Shown here: in pieces, positions 26,737-35,683 of the stretch
Layout of the letters: every line of letters starts with the position of its first letter
Numbering within the stretch: the stretch's first letter is position 1
Origin: Petrachloros mirabilis ULC683
GTDB lineage: Bacteria; Cyanobacteriota; Cyanobacteriia; Thermosynechococcales; Thermosynechococcaceae
DNA: 64,000 nt
Direction: 5' to 3'
NCBI RefSeq assembly: GCF_009939295.1
Contig: NZ_WVIC01000005.1
Span: forward strand, 1 to 64,000
Made by a program: the position numbers and the translations under genes
Notes under the pieces: generated by a model
The model's database searches: none
What the model was told of the DNA's origin: nothing
The model's input: the letters and a program-made list of their open reading frames with translations, nothing else

Positions 26737-27468
26737 TCAGGTTGTCGATTCATCTTCAGGGGTCGGAATGGGCGATCCTGGTGCTAAGGTTGGATCTTGG
26801 GCAGCGGCCTTCTGTTGCTCACGGCGCTTGCGTTCGGCCTGCAAAATATCATCCATGGCCTGCTTCGCTTGGGCTATTTTTTCGAGATTGCTAGCATAAA
26901 GCTCTAAATCTTTACTGAGCTTGGCTTGGGGCAGGTTTAGGGCTTCACAAATTTGGGTCAAAATGGCTTGCAAGCGCTCTTCATCTTTAATCACAGATGA
27001 GTCTGACTGTTCGAGGAGTGTGAACAACCCCACACCAAAGAGGCGGCTATACTTGAAGCGCTGATTTTGAGCAATGGCTTGAAACGTTTGGGCTAACTCA
27101 TCTGCCCCCGAATTAACAGCTTCTTGGATCCAATCGGCAAGGGCAGACACAGATTGAGACTGAGCAAATTCTGAGAGCTTATGAGCATCGTGGCGATACT
27201 GCTTGGGGTCGGTATCTTGGGATTTGCAGAGCGCGACGAAAATAGAAGACTGATCTTCAGCCGGTTGATAGCCTTCCATAAACCGGTCAAAGGTCGTGAC
27301 AACGCCTAGGGCGAAAACGGAGTCGTACCGGAATTCTTCATTGACACGCAATAAATGCATTTCAACGAGGAGTTCTTCCACCACACGGCGATAAATAGAG
27401 TTGATTGGCCGCGTATGCAGAGTATAAAAGGCGCGTTTAGTATCGGAAACAGTACGAACGTTATTCAC
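26737..27468 (-). CDS. thf1: Photosystem II biogenesis protein Thf1/Psb29
   Basis: 243 aa. Cyanobacterial and chloroplast Thf1/Psb29 family, required for normal photosystem II repair, reported to act with FtsH. The typical N-terminus (TVSDTKRAFYTLHTRPINSI) and FGVGLFTLLE are present. The last 40 residues are a charged coiled coil (AQAKQAMDDILQAERKRREQ). All-helical, no membrane segment. An ftsH gene lies 2.3 kb further on, on the same strand but not in the same operon. Confidence 0.95.
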   Translation of the reverse strand: MNNVRTVSDTKRAFYTLHTRPINSIYRRVVEELLVEMHLLRVNEEFRYDSVFALGVVTTFDRFMEGYQPAEDQSSIFVALCKSQDTDPKQYRHDAHKLSEFAQSQSVSALADWIQEAVNSGADELAQTFQAIAQNQRFKYSRLFGVGLFTLLEQSDSSVIKDEERLQAILTQICEALNLPQAKLSKDLELYASNLEKIAQAKQAMDDILQAERKRREQQKAAAQDPTLAPGSPIPTPEDESTT

Positions 27469-27526
27469 AAGTAATTAGAGAAGCGGCAACACCAGCTCCA
27501 TTCTCTCATTTATAGGGAAATCTCGT

Positions 27527-27625
27527 GCGGCTGACCCCAAGTCTTGACGCCAGAGGCGCTCAATAGGGTGCCCCTGGCGTTATCAGCGATTGGTAGCCTG
27601 GAGTAAGTGCCTTCTGGTCAGCCGC
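27527..27625. other. Structured inverted-repeat element upstream of thf1
   Basis: A 10-bp perfect inverted repeat (GCGGCTGACC at 27527, GGTCAGCCGC at 27616) encloses an inner 12-bp stem with one mismatch (GACGCCAGAGGC / GCCCCTGGCGTT). It lies 59-157 bp upstream of the thf1 start. It may be an RNA leader or small foldback element. No target duplication was found. Confidence 0.4.
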
Positions 27626-27737
27626 GATCGCTTCAGTCGAGTTTCCCTGCTTGGCCGAGGCAGAACCCAAGGTGACTTGAATACAATCGGGATTTTCCTC
27701 TAAGAGAGTGTTTGAGAAGGTGCTTAGATCTTGCACT

Positions 27738-27860
27738 CGCCCCCCTAGCCCCCCTCGCGCAGCGTGCCCGCAGGGCGTAATTCTGGGGGGAATAAATAGG
27801 GTCAGAGTTCTCGCCTTTCTCCCCCCAAACTTGGGGGGTTGGGGGGGCTAATGCAGGGTT
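27738..27860. repeat. C/G-rich dispersed repeat
   Basis: Runs of CCCCCCTAGCCCCCC and GGGGGGTTGGGGGGGCTAA form a foldback with an insert carrying GCGTGCCCGCAGGGCG. Its right end (27842-27859) repeats at the window's first bases. The pattern is common in cyanobacterial intergenic DNA. The rest of the 27469-28052 gap contains the structured element and the repeat listed next. Confidence 0.7.
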
Positions 27861-27951
27861 GATGAGACTTTTAAAATGCACTCTAAGGCTTGCTAGGTCG
27901 CTCCAGCCCGTTTCTCCTCTTCAATTGACAATCTCCTCGCCTGTAGCTACA

Positions 27952-27963
27952 ATGTAATTACAT
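27952..27963. promoter_or_regulatory. Palindrome upstream of mazE, possible operator
   Basis: ATGTAATTACAT is a perfect 12-bp palindrome about 90 bp before the mazE start. MazE-type antitoxins repress their own operon by binding palindromes, so it is a candidate operator. Confidence 0.35.
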
Positions 27964-28049
27964 TGCTGACATGATGATGACATGGGCTATACAGAACGAG
28001 CGAATAGAGGCTTCAGATTCTCTCTGCTTAGAGTGACAAAAAAGGGATA
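27956..28049 (+). repeat. 94-bp dispersed repeat, copy 1
   Basis: This segment aligns without gaps to 57996-58089, with about 11 mismatches. It includes a shared 10-bp run CGAATAGAGG followed by CTTCAGATTC. It ends 3 bp before the mazE start, so it forms the mazEF leader. Confidence 0.8.
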
Positions 28050-28052
28050 GTT

Positions 28053-28313
28053 ATGGGTGCAGTTATTAGAACCCGAATTGTAAAAATTGGCAATTCTCAA
28101 GGTATTCGTATTCCCAAACTGCTCTTGGAGCAAAGCGGTATTCATGCAGAAGTCGAAATTGAAGTGCAGGGCGATCATTTAACCATTCGTACAGCCCCAC
28201 ATTTACGAGCTGGATGGGATACAGCCTTTGCCACAATGGCTGAGCAACATGATGATGTTCTTTTGGATGAAAGCAACGGTACTGATTGGGATCAAGCTGA
28301 ATGGGACTGGTAG
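28053..28313 (+). CDS. mazE: MazE-like antitoxin (AbrB/SpoVT fold)
   Basis: 86 aa. N-terminal swapped-hairpin DNA-binding domain (TRIVKIGNSQGIRIPKLLLE, about 7-26) and an acidic C-terminus (VLLDESNGTDWDQAEWDW) that would bind and neutralise the toxin. It overlaps the downstream mazF by 13 bp, the usual TA arrangement. The whole leader is the 94-bp dispersed repeat. Confidence 0.88.
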   Translation: MGAVIRTRIVKIGNSQGIRIPKLLLEQSGIHAEVEIEVQGDHLTIRTAPHLRAGWDTAFATMAEQHDDVLLDESNGTDWDQAEWDW

Positions 28314-28630
28314 GCAGGCGTTTCGATGTTTTCCTGGTCAATCTTGACCCCACTGTTGGAAGTGAAATTCAGAAAACACGACCTTGTGTTGTCATTTCAC
28401 CAGATGAGATGAACCGTTATATTGCTACAGTTATAATTGCTCCAATGACTACGAAAGGGAAAGCGTACCCTACTCGTGTTGTTTGTCGTTTCCAGGACAA
28501 AGATGGACAAATTGTCCTGGATCAAATCCGCACAATAGATAAGACTCGATTGGTCAAAAAGCTTGGTCAAATCAATCAAAATGAGCAAAGATTGGTTCTT
28601 GATACCTTAGCTGAGATGTTTGCCGAGTAA
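28301..28630 (+). CDS. mazF: MazF/PemK-family toxin
   Basis: 109 aa. Ribosome-independent mRNA interferase. Family blocks are FDVFLVNLDPTVGSEIQKTR (the GSEIxKTRP loop with its catalytic Arg), PCVVIS, APMTTK (the Thr and beta strand), and DQIRTIDKTRL. Length is normal and no frame break is seen, so it is probably active. It overlaps the antitoxin gene. Confidence 0.92.
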   Translation: MGLVGRRFDVFLVNLDPTVGSEIQKTRPCVVISPDEMNRYIATVIIAPMTTKGKAYPTRVVCRFQDKDGQIVLDQIRTIDKTRLVKKLGQINQNEQRLVLDTLAEMFAE

Positions 28631-28808
28631 GCTACCTATCAATTGGCTGTACTCGGAACGGCTCGTTATATTTATCCAAATCGCCATCAAAGCCTGTGCC
28701 TGCCTATAGCGGTTCTCACCTGAGTGAGGATGGCACTCGTGCCACAATGGGCTTAGCTGGGATGATTAGCTGTGATCTGCTGTTGGCCTGAATCCGCTTG
28801 TATCTGGA

Positions 28809-29729
28809 GTGGTGGCGATGTTGAGTGCCAAACATTCTGCCCGTACTTATATGCGGATCTCCATTGGAGCGGCGGTGCTAACCATGGGGCTGAAATTTTG
28901 GGCCTATGTGCTCACCGGATCGGTAGGATTATTTTCCGATGCGGCTGAAAGCAGTGTGAATCTGATTGGCTCCTTGGTGGGGCTGTGGATGTTAACAGTA
29001 GCGGCTCAGCCCCCTGACCAAGAGCACCGCTATGGCCATTCCAAGGCTGAATATTTTTCGAGCGCCCTTGAGGGGGCATTGATTTTAGTGGCTGCTTGTG
29101 GCATTGCCTTCACTGCCATTGAACGGTTGATCAATCCACAACCCCTAGAGCAGTTGGATGTGGGTCTAGGGCTGTCCCTAGTTGCAGCCCTGGTTAATGC
29201 AGGAGTTGCGATGCTTTTGCTGCGAGCGGGGCAGCGGTTACGCTCGATTGCGCTGCGAGCGGACGCTCATCACTTGCTGACCGATGTGTGGACTTCAGTG
29301 GGCGTGATTGCAGGACTCATTGCAGTTCGCCTAACCGGATGGACAATGGTAGACCCCATTATTGCCATCTTGTTGACCCTCAATATTGCCTGGGTGGCAA
29401 TCAAGCTTTTGCGAGAATCTGCTGGGGGTCTAATGGATCAAGCCTTGCCCGCCCCAGATTTGCAATGTATTCAGGAGGTCTTGGACTACTATCGGCAACA
29501 GGGCATTGTGTTCCATGCCCTGCGAACCCGCATGGCGGGCTCCCGAAGTTTTATTTCGATGCATGTCTTGGTTCCCGGTGACTGGACTGTACAGCATGGT
29601 CACCACCTGTGTGAGTCTATCGAACTCGGTATTATGCAACGCTTGCCTGGGTCGAATGTGATCACTCACTTGGAGCCGGTGGAGGATCTGGTGTCTTGGC
29701 AAGATCAAGATCTAGATCGTTCTCCGTGA
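28809..29729 (+). CDS. Cation diffusion facilitator family transporter
   Basis: 306 aa with about six membrane helices. It exports divalent metals (Zn, Fe, Mn or Co) in exchange for protons. The metal site in helix 2 reads FSDAAESSVN, placing Glu and Asn at the two ligand positions; helix 5 has DAHHLLTD, with His and Asp. A C-terminal cytoplasmic domain (about 205-295) carries HGHHLCE. Alternative starts: GTG 28809 or ATG 28818. The Glu/Asn pair differs from the Asp/Asp of YiiP, so the metal cannot be named. It is convergent with ftsH across a bidirectional terminator. Confidence 0.9.
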   Translation: MVAMLSAKHSARTYMRISIGAAVLTMGLKFWAYVLTGSVGLFSDAAESSVNLIGSLVGLWMLTVAAQPPDQEHRYGHSKAEYFSSALEGALILVAACGIAFTAIERLINPQPLEQLDVGLGLSLVAALVNAGVAMLLLRAGQRLRSIALRADAHHLLTDVWTSVGVIAGLIAVRLTGWTMVDPIIAILLTLNIAWVAIKLLRESAGGLMDQALPAPDLQCIQEVLDYYRQQGIVFHALRTRMAGSRSFISMHVLVPGDWTVQHGHHLCESIELGIMQRLPGSNVITHLEPVEDLVSWQDQDLDRSP

Positions 29730-29750
29730 CTTCTCCCTATAAGTACAAAA

Positions 29751-29776
29751 AAAGAGGAGGTGCTAACCTCCTCTTT
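29751..29776. terminator. Bidirectional intrinsic terminator
   Basis: An 11-bp perfect stem (AAAGAGGAGGT / ACCTCCTCTTT) with loop GCTA, preceded by A-run and followed by T-run on each strand, lies between the convergent CDF transporter and ftsH genes. Confidence 0.9.
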
Positions 29777-29812
29777 TATGTTCTCTAAATTATCGCCGGT
29801 GGATTGAGTTGG

Positions 29813-31651
29813 TTATGCGATCGCAGCCATCTTGACATTGCTATGGTTGAGAATCTCCTGCAACTCATCTGAATCGACCGTTTCCTGGTCAACGAGCTTT
29901 TGAGCAATCTCATCGAGAACGTGGCGGTTGCTCACCAGCACCTCCTTGGCACGACGGTAGGCTTGCTCCACCAAATTGCGCACCTCGTCGTCAATGGTGG
30001 CCGCCGTTTCTTCTGAGAAGTCCCGCTCCGACATAATATCCCGACCCAGGAAGGGATTGCCCTGCTGGCGACCCAAAGCCACCGGGCCAAGGCGATCACT
30101 CATGCCAAACCGAGTAATCATCTGGCGAGCTACCCGTGCCACCTGTTGCAAGTCATTGGAGGCTCCTGTCGTCACCTCTTCTTCACCAAAGATAATTTCT
30201 TCGGCAATGCGACCGCCCAGGGCTACCGCCATCTGATTTTGCAGATAAGAGCGGCTGTAGAGACCCGAATCCATCTGATCTTCGTTGGGAGTGAACCAGG
30301 TTAGTCCACCCGCCCGACCTCGCGGAATAATGCTGATTTTCTGCACCGGGTCATAGTCAGGCATCAGCGCCCCCACCAGAGCATGACCCGCTTCGTGATA
30401 AGCCACCAGAGACTTGCGCTTCTCGCTCATCACCCGATCCTTCTTCTCAGGGCCAGCTAAAACGCGGTCAATAGCGTCATTAACTTCATCCATGGAAATC
30501 TCGCTCAAGTTCCGGCGCGCCGCCAGAATTGCAGCTTCATTAAGCAGATTGGACAGATCAGCCCCGGTAAAACCAGGAGTACGGCGGGCAATCTTTTCGA
30601 GATCTACATCCTTAGAAAGGGTCTTGCCCCGGGCATGAACATTAAGAATTTCCAGCCGACCCTTGTAGTCAGGCCGATCCACCACCACCTGGCGATCAAA
30701 TCGACCCGGACGCATCAGCGCTGCATCCAGCACATCCGGACGGTTGGTAGCAGCAATAATGATAATGCCAGTATTGCCTTCAAACCCATCCATTTCAGTG
30801 AGCAACTGGTTCAGGGTTTGCTCCCGCTCATCGTTGCCGCCGCCGAGACCCGCCCCCCGTTGACGACCCACCGCATCAATTTCGTCGATGAACACAATAC
30901 AAGGAGCATTAGACTTGGCCTGCTCAAACAGATCCCGCACCCGTGAGGCCCCCACCCCCACGAACATTTCCACAAACTCAGACCCCGAGATCGAGAAGAA
31001 AGGAACGCCCGCCTCTCCAGCCACCGCCCGAGCCAAGAGGGTTTTCCCAGTTCCAGGAGGACCAACCAGCAGCACCCCCTTGGGAATTTTGGCACCCACC
31101 GCCGTAAAGCGATCAGCATTTTTAAGAAAGTCCACCACCTCTGTCAGTTCCAGCTTGGCTTGCTCAATCCCAGCCACATCATTAAAGGTGACTTGGGTTT
31201 GAGGCTCCATCTGCACCCGTGCCTTCGACTTGCCAAAGTTCATGGCCTGACTGCCGGGGCCACTTTGAGCCCGACGAAACAGAAAAAACAAACCGGCGAG
31301 CAGGGCAATGGGAACCAAGAAGGTGCTGAGGGCTCGGAACCAGAAACCATCATCGCTCGGGGGCAACACCTGAATGTCCACATTGTTTTCGGTGAACAGG
31401 TCAATCAGCCCTGGATCGTTGGGCAGGTTCACCTGTACCCGGGTTCCATCTTGAGTAATCACCTGGGCTTGGCTGCGATCCGCACTAATGCCAATCTTTT
31501 CAACCCGCTGCCCCTGTACTTCCTCGATTAGTTGGCTATAGCTCCAAGTCTGCTTAGCGGGCGGCTGCCGGTCAAAAAAAGCCGTCGCTAAGGCCACTAC
31601 GACAATTGCCAACAGCACATATAGCCCTGTATTTCTCCACCGTTTATTCAC
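29813..31651 (-). CDS. ftsH: ATP-dependent zinc metalloprotease FtsH
   Basis: 612 aa, membrane AAA protease; in cyanobacteria FtsH degrades damaged D1 during photosystem II repair. Two N-terminal membrane helices (about 8-24 and 104-122) flank a periplasmic/lumenal domain of about 80 aa. The AAA module has Walker A GPPGTGKT, Walker B IVFIDEID, and the SRH around [19 protein letters not shown]; a phenylalanine in the FVG pore loop (EMFVGVGAS) is present. The protease has HEAGH (about 420) and a downstream Asp. No defect is seen. The paralogue type cannot be assigned. Confidence 0.96.
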   Translation of the reverse strand: MNKRWRNTGLYVLLAIVVVALATAFFDRQPPAKQTWSYSQLIEEVQGQRVEKIGISADRSQAQVITQDGTRVQVNLPNDPGLIDLFTENNVDIQVLPPSDDGFWFRALSTFLVPIALLAGLFFLFRRAQSGPGSQAMNFGKSKARVQMEPQTQVTFNDVAGIEQAKLELTEVVDFLKNADRFTAVGAKIPKGVLLVGPPGTGKTLLARAVAGEAGVPFFSISGSEFVEMFVGVGASRVRDLFEQAKSNAPCIVFIDEIDAVGRQRGAGLGGGNDEREQTLNQLLTEMDGFEGNTGIIIIAATNRPDVLDAALMRPGRFDRQVVVDRPDYKGRLEILNVHARGKTLSKDVDLEKIARRTPGFTGADLSNLLNEAAILAARRNLSEISMDEVNDAIDRVLAGPEKKDRVMSEKRKSLVAYHEAGHALVGALMPDYDPVQKISIIPRGRAGGLTWFTPNEDQMDSGLYSRSYLQNQMAVALGGRIAEEIIFGEEEVTTGASNDLQQVARVARQMITRFGMSDRLGPVALGRQQGNPFLGRDIMSERDFSEETAATIDDEVRNLVEQAYRRAKEVLVSNRHVLDEIAQKLVDQETVDSDELQEILNHSNVKMAAIA

Positions 31652-31775
31652 CGGGTTTAATCCTCCTGGATTCAGAATGTCTGACTAAGGGGTTTTGATC
31701 TCACAAACTTAACTTTATTAACTAATGTTAACTTATCTGAGAAGATCTGCCCATCACCCCAATCTATAAATGACC

Positions 31776-33029
31776 CTAGCCAGTATGGATCATGCTGCCG
31801 TCAGGATTAACCAACCGCAGTAGCTTTTGCTTAATCTGAGTGTCATAGACGTTCCACTTCAGCTTGGCAAACTCCCCATTTTCATTCAGCCCCGAGAGAA
31901 ATCCCATGGGAATCTCAAAGCCCCCCGCGAGGGAGCGTCCCCCGCCAAAGAACTGGCCATGGGGATCTTGACCAAAAGCTTCTTTGATAAACTCGTCTGG
32001 ATCCAGGGTAATTTTGCTGGTGCGCAGAGAGCCAACGACCAGCTCTAGGTCTTCATCTTCATCGTGGACAATGCCGTAAACAACCGCCGTGTGGACATTT
32101 TCTTCGGTAACTAAAAAATCAGCGGCTTGAGGGATGGCATCTCGATCGTCGTAGCGCAAGTAGCCCACCCCCGCAATCGTGACGTTATTGTAGACGCAGC
32201 GATTCTTGAGGGCGCGCTCAATCACATCCATCACCTGCTTTGAGCGCGCGGATTGCAGCACTGTATTTAGCATTTGGCTATCAAAAAATCGACTTAGAAA
32301 GGCCGCTGCCATGAAGTCATCTTCCTGAGCCTGCATGAGCTGATTGGTATCCGAGCGAATGCCATGAATAAGGGCTGTGGCGCACTTCACATGAACCCCA
32401 TTACTGCTATCTAGGTCGAGTAATCCGCCCTGGATGTACTGCACCATCATGGTGGCCGTGGCTCGGGCACTGGTGCGAATATCTACATATTCGGCTTTGA
32501 GATTACTTTGGGGACTGTGATGATCAATGATAACCAGCACCGGAATCTCAGCGGGCTCCATCAAGTCGGTCAGTTGACTGGTACTGCCCTGGTTATCAAT
32601 AAACACACAGCCTTGATAGATCGACAAATCCCGCCCTTGCGCTTTAGCAGACTGGTAACTCCAGCGCTGCACGGGTAAACCGGTCAACTTGACGAGGGCA
32701 ATATTTTCCTGATGACTAAGGGTTCCGGCATAGCAAATATCACACTGAATCTCAAATTCCTGAGCCATCAATTTGTAGGCCCAAGCAGAAGAGAGGGCAT
32801 CGGGATCCGGAAAGTCTTGCAAAATTACCAACTGGCGCTCGCCGTGATGCTGACTTAAGCACTGCTTTAGTGCTTCTACCCGTTGCTCTTGTGTTTTACT
32901 GTTGTTGGGGGGTGAAGCACGCTGGGCCTCGCCATCAGTAAGCTTGACATTGCCGTTTTCCCCATTGGATTCACGATCCGTTTTGGGTTCAGCAAAGGCA
33001 TCCAGAGATTTTAGAGAATTTGGAATCAT
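31776..33029 (-). CDS. DHH-family phosphoesterase (NrnA-like)
   Basis: 417 aa. Catalytic motifs are DFPDPDALSS (about 69-78), FIDNQG (metal binding), and IIDHHSPQS with the eponymous DHH. The C-terminal DHHA1 domain ends in the GGGRSLAGGFEIP block. These enzymes cleave nanoRNA or 3'-phosphoadenosine-5'-phosphate. The first 60 residues are polar and disordered, longer than usual for NrnA. The gene follows the HNH gene on the same strand, but a 310-bp structured spacer separates them. Confidence 0.88.
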   Translation of the reverse strand: MIPNSLKSLDAFAEPKTDRESNGENGNVKLTDGEAQRASPPNNSKTQEQRVEALKQCLSQHHGERQLVILQDFPDPDALSSAWAYKLMAQEFEIQCDICYAGTLSHQENIALVKLTGLPVQRWSYQSAKAQGRDLSIYQGCVFIDNQGSTSQLTDLMEPAEIPVLVIIDHHSPQSNLKAEYVDIRTSARATATMMVQYIQGGLLDLDSSNGVHVKCATALIHGIRSDTNQLMQAQEDDFMAAAFLSRFFDSQMLNTVLQSARSKQVMDVIERALKNRCVYNNVTIAGVGYLRYDDRDAIPQAADFLVTEENVHTAVVYGIVHDEDEDLELVVGSLRTSKITLDPDEFIKEAFGQDPHGQFFGGGRSLAGGFEIPMGFLSGLNENGEFAKLKWNVYDTQIKQKLLRLVNPDGSMIHTG

Positions 33030-33339
33030 AGGTAAGGGCCTAAATTAATCGCAGGGGTGATTCAGTGTTACTGGGTGCTCAGCAAAGGTTAAATCTGCTA
33101 CTGAGCACACCACATTCAAGGGTCGTCAAAGTGAGGCCAACGGGATAGAGCCTATCCTCACTTAGCGTAAATAGACTCAGGAGCACAAGCCAAGCCATAC
33201 AAAAGCCAGATGAGAAGGGCTCGGAGGCAATTCTCGACAGGGGATCTCAAAATGAAACGCCTCCTTACTCCACTTTAAGGTTTGTGTGCTAGGGACGGCT
33301 GGCAGTGCATCTTCAAAGGTTGTTCCTCAGGTCTTGGCA
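33030..33339 (-). other. Structured 310-bp intergenic region, possible RNA leader or sRNA
   Basis: No open gene. Two stems stand out: GTGCTCAG (33075) with CTGAGCAC (33101), 8 bp; and AGTGA (33130) / GGATAG (33143)-agc-CTATCC / TCACT, an 11-bp stem with an internal 8-nt bulge. They lie between the HNH stop and the DHH phosphoesterase start, and so could be a 5' leader, a terminator or a small RNA. No known RNA family is recognised. Confidence 0.4.
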
Positions 33340-33837
33340 CTACATGCCAATTACGTACTTGCGCCACTCCTGGTGAACACCACTACGCAAGTGTTTCGTG
33401 ACTTCAAAATAAAGACTGCTGTAGGGTTTTCGCGGAGAGGTTCGTAGCAACATTCTAGCTTCTGAGGGGGTACGGTTGCCTTTTCTGACGTTACAGCGCA
33501 CGCAGGCAGTGACCATATTTTCCCAAGAATCTTCTCCGCCGCGAGATCTGGGCAATACGTGATCCAGGGTCAGATCGTCTCCAGTGTAACCACAGTATTG
33601 ACAGGCATGACTATCTCGATGTAGAAGATTCCGCCGAGTCAGGGGAATCTCTTTGTACGGAATGCGGACATATTGACGTAGGCGAATCACGGTGGGCAGT
33701 GGAAAGTCGGCGTAGAGAAGCTTACCGTTGTGTTCTACTTGTTCTGCTTTGTCCTTCAGGAGCAAAACTACAGCACGACGCCAGCTTGTGATGTTAAGCG
33801 GCTCGTAGGAAGCATTCAGAACTAGAACTTTGCCCAT
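33340..33837 (-). CDS. HNH endonuclease
   Basis: 165 aa. N-terminal alpha/beta region (KVLVLNASYEPLNITSWRRA) of the cyanobacterial HNH family. HNH core: CQYCG (about 79-83), LTLDHVLPRSRGGEDSWENM, and CVRCNVRKGNRTP with the last Asn. All zinc-binding and catalytic residues are visible. These genes are widespread in cyanobacteria and may function in DNA repair or as degraded homing nucleases. It appears to be intact and is preceded by 480 bp of sparse sequence. Confidence 0.88.
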   Translation of the reverse strand: MGKVLVLNASYEPLNITSWRRAVVLLLKDKAEQVEHNGKLLYADFPLPTVIRLRQYVRIPYKEIPLTRRNLLHRDSHACQYCGYTGDDLTLDHVLPRSRGGEDSWENMVTACVRCNVRKGNRTPSEARMLLRTSPRKPYSSLYFEVTKHLRSGVHQEWRKYVIGM

Positions 33838-34117
33838 GAATACTTGACAATGGGAATTTTTACAGATACTAACATAGCTCGGGCACCCGTGCCTTTTGCC
33901 CCCAGCATAAGCGGTACTGACGCGATGGCCGTTGCTTGTTGTTCAGAGGACATAGACCGGCCTTCCGACCATTTCACCCTTGCTATAGGTCATAAGGCTC
34001 ATTTCCGGGGGTATATCTATGGAGGGTGTGCTTACCGGGAGGGGACAGCGATGGATCCAGCACTGTGGGGATTGACATCACCCCTAGATTTTGGGGAGTC
34101 ATGACCCCAAATTCCTA
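33838..34117. other. Intergenic region with a hairpin
   Basis: I see no convincing gene. A hairpin TTTGGGG-8 nt-CCCCAAA lies at 34090-34111, just past the stop of the small ORF listed next, with no T-run. Confidence 0.4.
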
Positions 34118-34258
34118 TCATCTTTCTTGAATCACGCCATAAACATCATGGTTGTCTGTGGGCAACCCCGCAGCATTGGAGGCGAAGTTATCGGTCAGGC
34201 GCTTGAGAGCAGTTCCTATCCGGCTCGCAACTCTAATCAGCACCGCTCCCAGGGACAT
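34118..34258 (-). CDS. Possible 46-aa small protein
   Basis: An ATG at 34258 opens 46 codons to TGA, reading MSLGAVLIRVASRIGTALKR and then LTDNFASNAAGLPTDNHDVY. It has a protein-like amphipathic start and polar end, and is followed by a hairpin. No ribosome-binding site is obvious and I do not recognise a family. It lies downstream of the SH3-like gene. Confidence 0.3.
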   Translation of the reverse strand: MSLGAVLIRVASRIGTALKRLTDNFASNAAGLPTDNHDVYGVIQER

Positions 34259-34317
34259 TAGGGTTATTGTTATTGGGGCGGGGTTGCAGCAGGTTGATTA
34301 CCCGAGAAAACCCCAGG

Positions 34318-34719
34318 CTACTGACCAGAATAGGGAGCATTTTGAGAACGCGACTGCTTCTTGACAGGTGCCTGATTTGGGGTCTCTGGCAGAGATACAA
34401 AGTCTTCCTGCACCCAACCTTCATCTTGGGGAGACTTCTCAAGGCGAATGCGATTCCAGACTTTACCCTGGTTGCTGCTGACCTGATCCAAAATGGTGAT
34501 GCGATCGCCGCTGGTGCCGGAGCCGCTCTGGGGTTGACGGGTTCCAGGCTGCTGATAAATGGCAATTTCAGACTCTGAATTCGGGGCTGTTAGGTAGGCG
34601 GGTTGGTTGATGGCTTGATTTCCAGAATTGTCAGCCGCCCAACCAACTGACCCGAAACTCAGGGCTGCGATCGCGGCTATTAACAGGATGGCCATCAGGC
34701 TCAATACAGTTTTTTTCAT
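34318..34719 (-). CDS. Small exported SH3-like domain protein
   Basis: 133 aa from the ATG at 34719; an upstream in-frame ATG (34749) would add ten. The N-terminus is a signal peptide (MKKTVLSLMAILLIAAIAAL) with GWA-A as a likely cleavage site. The mature protein has a bacterial SH3-type core (RITILDQVSSNQGKVWNRI, then DEGWVQEDFVSL). Such domains bind cell-wall peptides or other proteins in the periplasm. The Gln/Ser-rich tail is likely disordered. Function unknown. Confidence 0.75.
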   Translation of the reverse strand: MKKTVLSLMAILLIAAIAALSFGSVGWAADNSGNQAINQPAYLTAPNSESEIAIYQQPGTRQPQSGSGTSGDRITILDQVSSNQGKVWNRIRLEKSPQDEGWVQEDFVSLPETPNQAPVKKQSRSQNAPYSGQ

Positions 34720-34899
34720 ATTTATAGTGCTTTGAGCAATGGTATTCATATCAGTGAAAGCCTGCGGCGGCCAATACCTTGTGAGACGTGATCAGAGACT
34801 TCGTCCGTCTGCTGCGCTGAGGTGTTATGTGGCTGGCTGACCACTGACTGCTCGTCACAGGGCTATTTCATTCCAAATTTTGACACTTTATGCGTCTAT

Positions 34900-34927
34900 G
34901 AACATACACCATTGAACATACACCATT
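34900..34927 (+). repeat. Two tandem 14-bp repeats
   Basis: GAACATACACCATT occurs twice with no spacer. It lies in the spacer upstream of the SH3-like gene. Confidence 0.85.
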
Positions 34928-35008
34928 ATAGGCGGCGGGGACTTGATCGCTCTGTGGCTAAAATCACCTAAACTCGTTGCCTAAACCTAGAATGAAATGA
35001 CCCTGCTG

Positions 35009-35413
35009 CTAATCAAATAGTTCTAAGAAGTCTCTTGCATTAAGTATTTGGGCACCACTATATATCTTCAAAACAAGCAAGTCATCATCTCCAGTTACAA
35101 TGTAATTAGCCATCCCACTTGATGCGAGATTTAAGAATTTGTCATCTTTAGGATCTCTACAAATTTTTAAGTTTTCCAGAACTTCGACAATCTCAGCTTT
35201 GACCAGAAGTGATTCCAAGAATTCTTCCCGTTCTTCAACAGTCAAATACTTGTCAAATTTTCGACGGCTGATGACCTCAATTAATTCCTCAGTAGTTTCC
35301 AGAGACATTAAGATGGCTCCATGAGCCATAGCTCAATAAAGTGCCTTTCCAGGAACTGAATCTTTGAAAAAAAGAGCACTAATGATAGTGTTGGTGTCAA
35401 AAATGCAACGCAA
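35009..35413 (-). pseudogene. PIN-domain toxin broken by a nonsense codon
   Basis: Reading from TTG at 35413, right after the antitoxin stop, the frame gives LRCIFDTNTIISALFFKDSV and PGKALY, then TGA at 35333-35335, then AMAHGAIL and the rest of a PIN domain (CRDPKDDKFLNLA; IVTGDDDLL). It matches the COG1569-type PIN toxin family over the full 134 codons. One CGA-to-TGA style change separates the catalytic DTN Asp from the other acidic residues. Translation restarting at the ATG at 35329 would give a 106-aa protein without the first catalytic Asp. Confidence 0.8.
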
Positions 35414-35414
35414 T

Positions 35415-35642
35415 TTACGACTCGGCTAAAATGGATTCAAGGATTTCTAGAGTCAAGCCCCTCTCCTGAGCCTTACGACTGATCTCCTCCATCACTTCTT
35501 CTAAAGGTCGAATTTTCTTGACAACCTCTCTAAGTTTTAGATTGAGTAAAAAATCAATTTTTCTACGATCCGATTCTGATGATGACTCATAGGCATCTGC
35601 TGTCTCGGCATCTACACGGACTGCAATGGTACGAACTTCCAT
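35415..35642 (-). CDS. Antitoxin of a PIN-type toxin-antitoxin locus
   Basis: 75 aa from the ATG at 35642, chosen because AGGAGG lies 8 bp upstream; an in-frame start at 35660 lies on the far side of it. The sequence EVRTIAVRVDAETADAYESS and the helical remainder match small cyanobacterial antitoxins found ahead of PIN toxins. It is followed 1 bp after its stop by the nonsense-mutated toxin. With the toxin broken, it may be a relic still under expression. Confidence 0.7.
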   Translation of the reverse strand: MEVRTIAVRVDAETADAYESSSESDRRKIDFLLNLKLREVVKKIRPLEEVMEEISRKAQERGLTLEILESILAES

Positions 35643-35683
35643 GTGATTAGCCTCCTGCAAGTCCTTTCAAGAGTTTTCCTAAA

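Noticed and set aside
27633-27881. 82-codon minus frame inside the C/G-rich repeat
   Set aside because: Low-complexity repeat translated by chance.
33844-34104. 86-codon plus-strand frame after the HNH gene
   Set aside because: No family, no ribosome-binding site, mixed composition; it is more likely chance.
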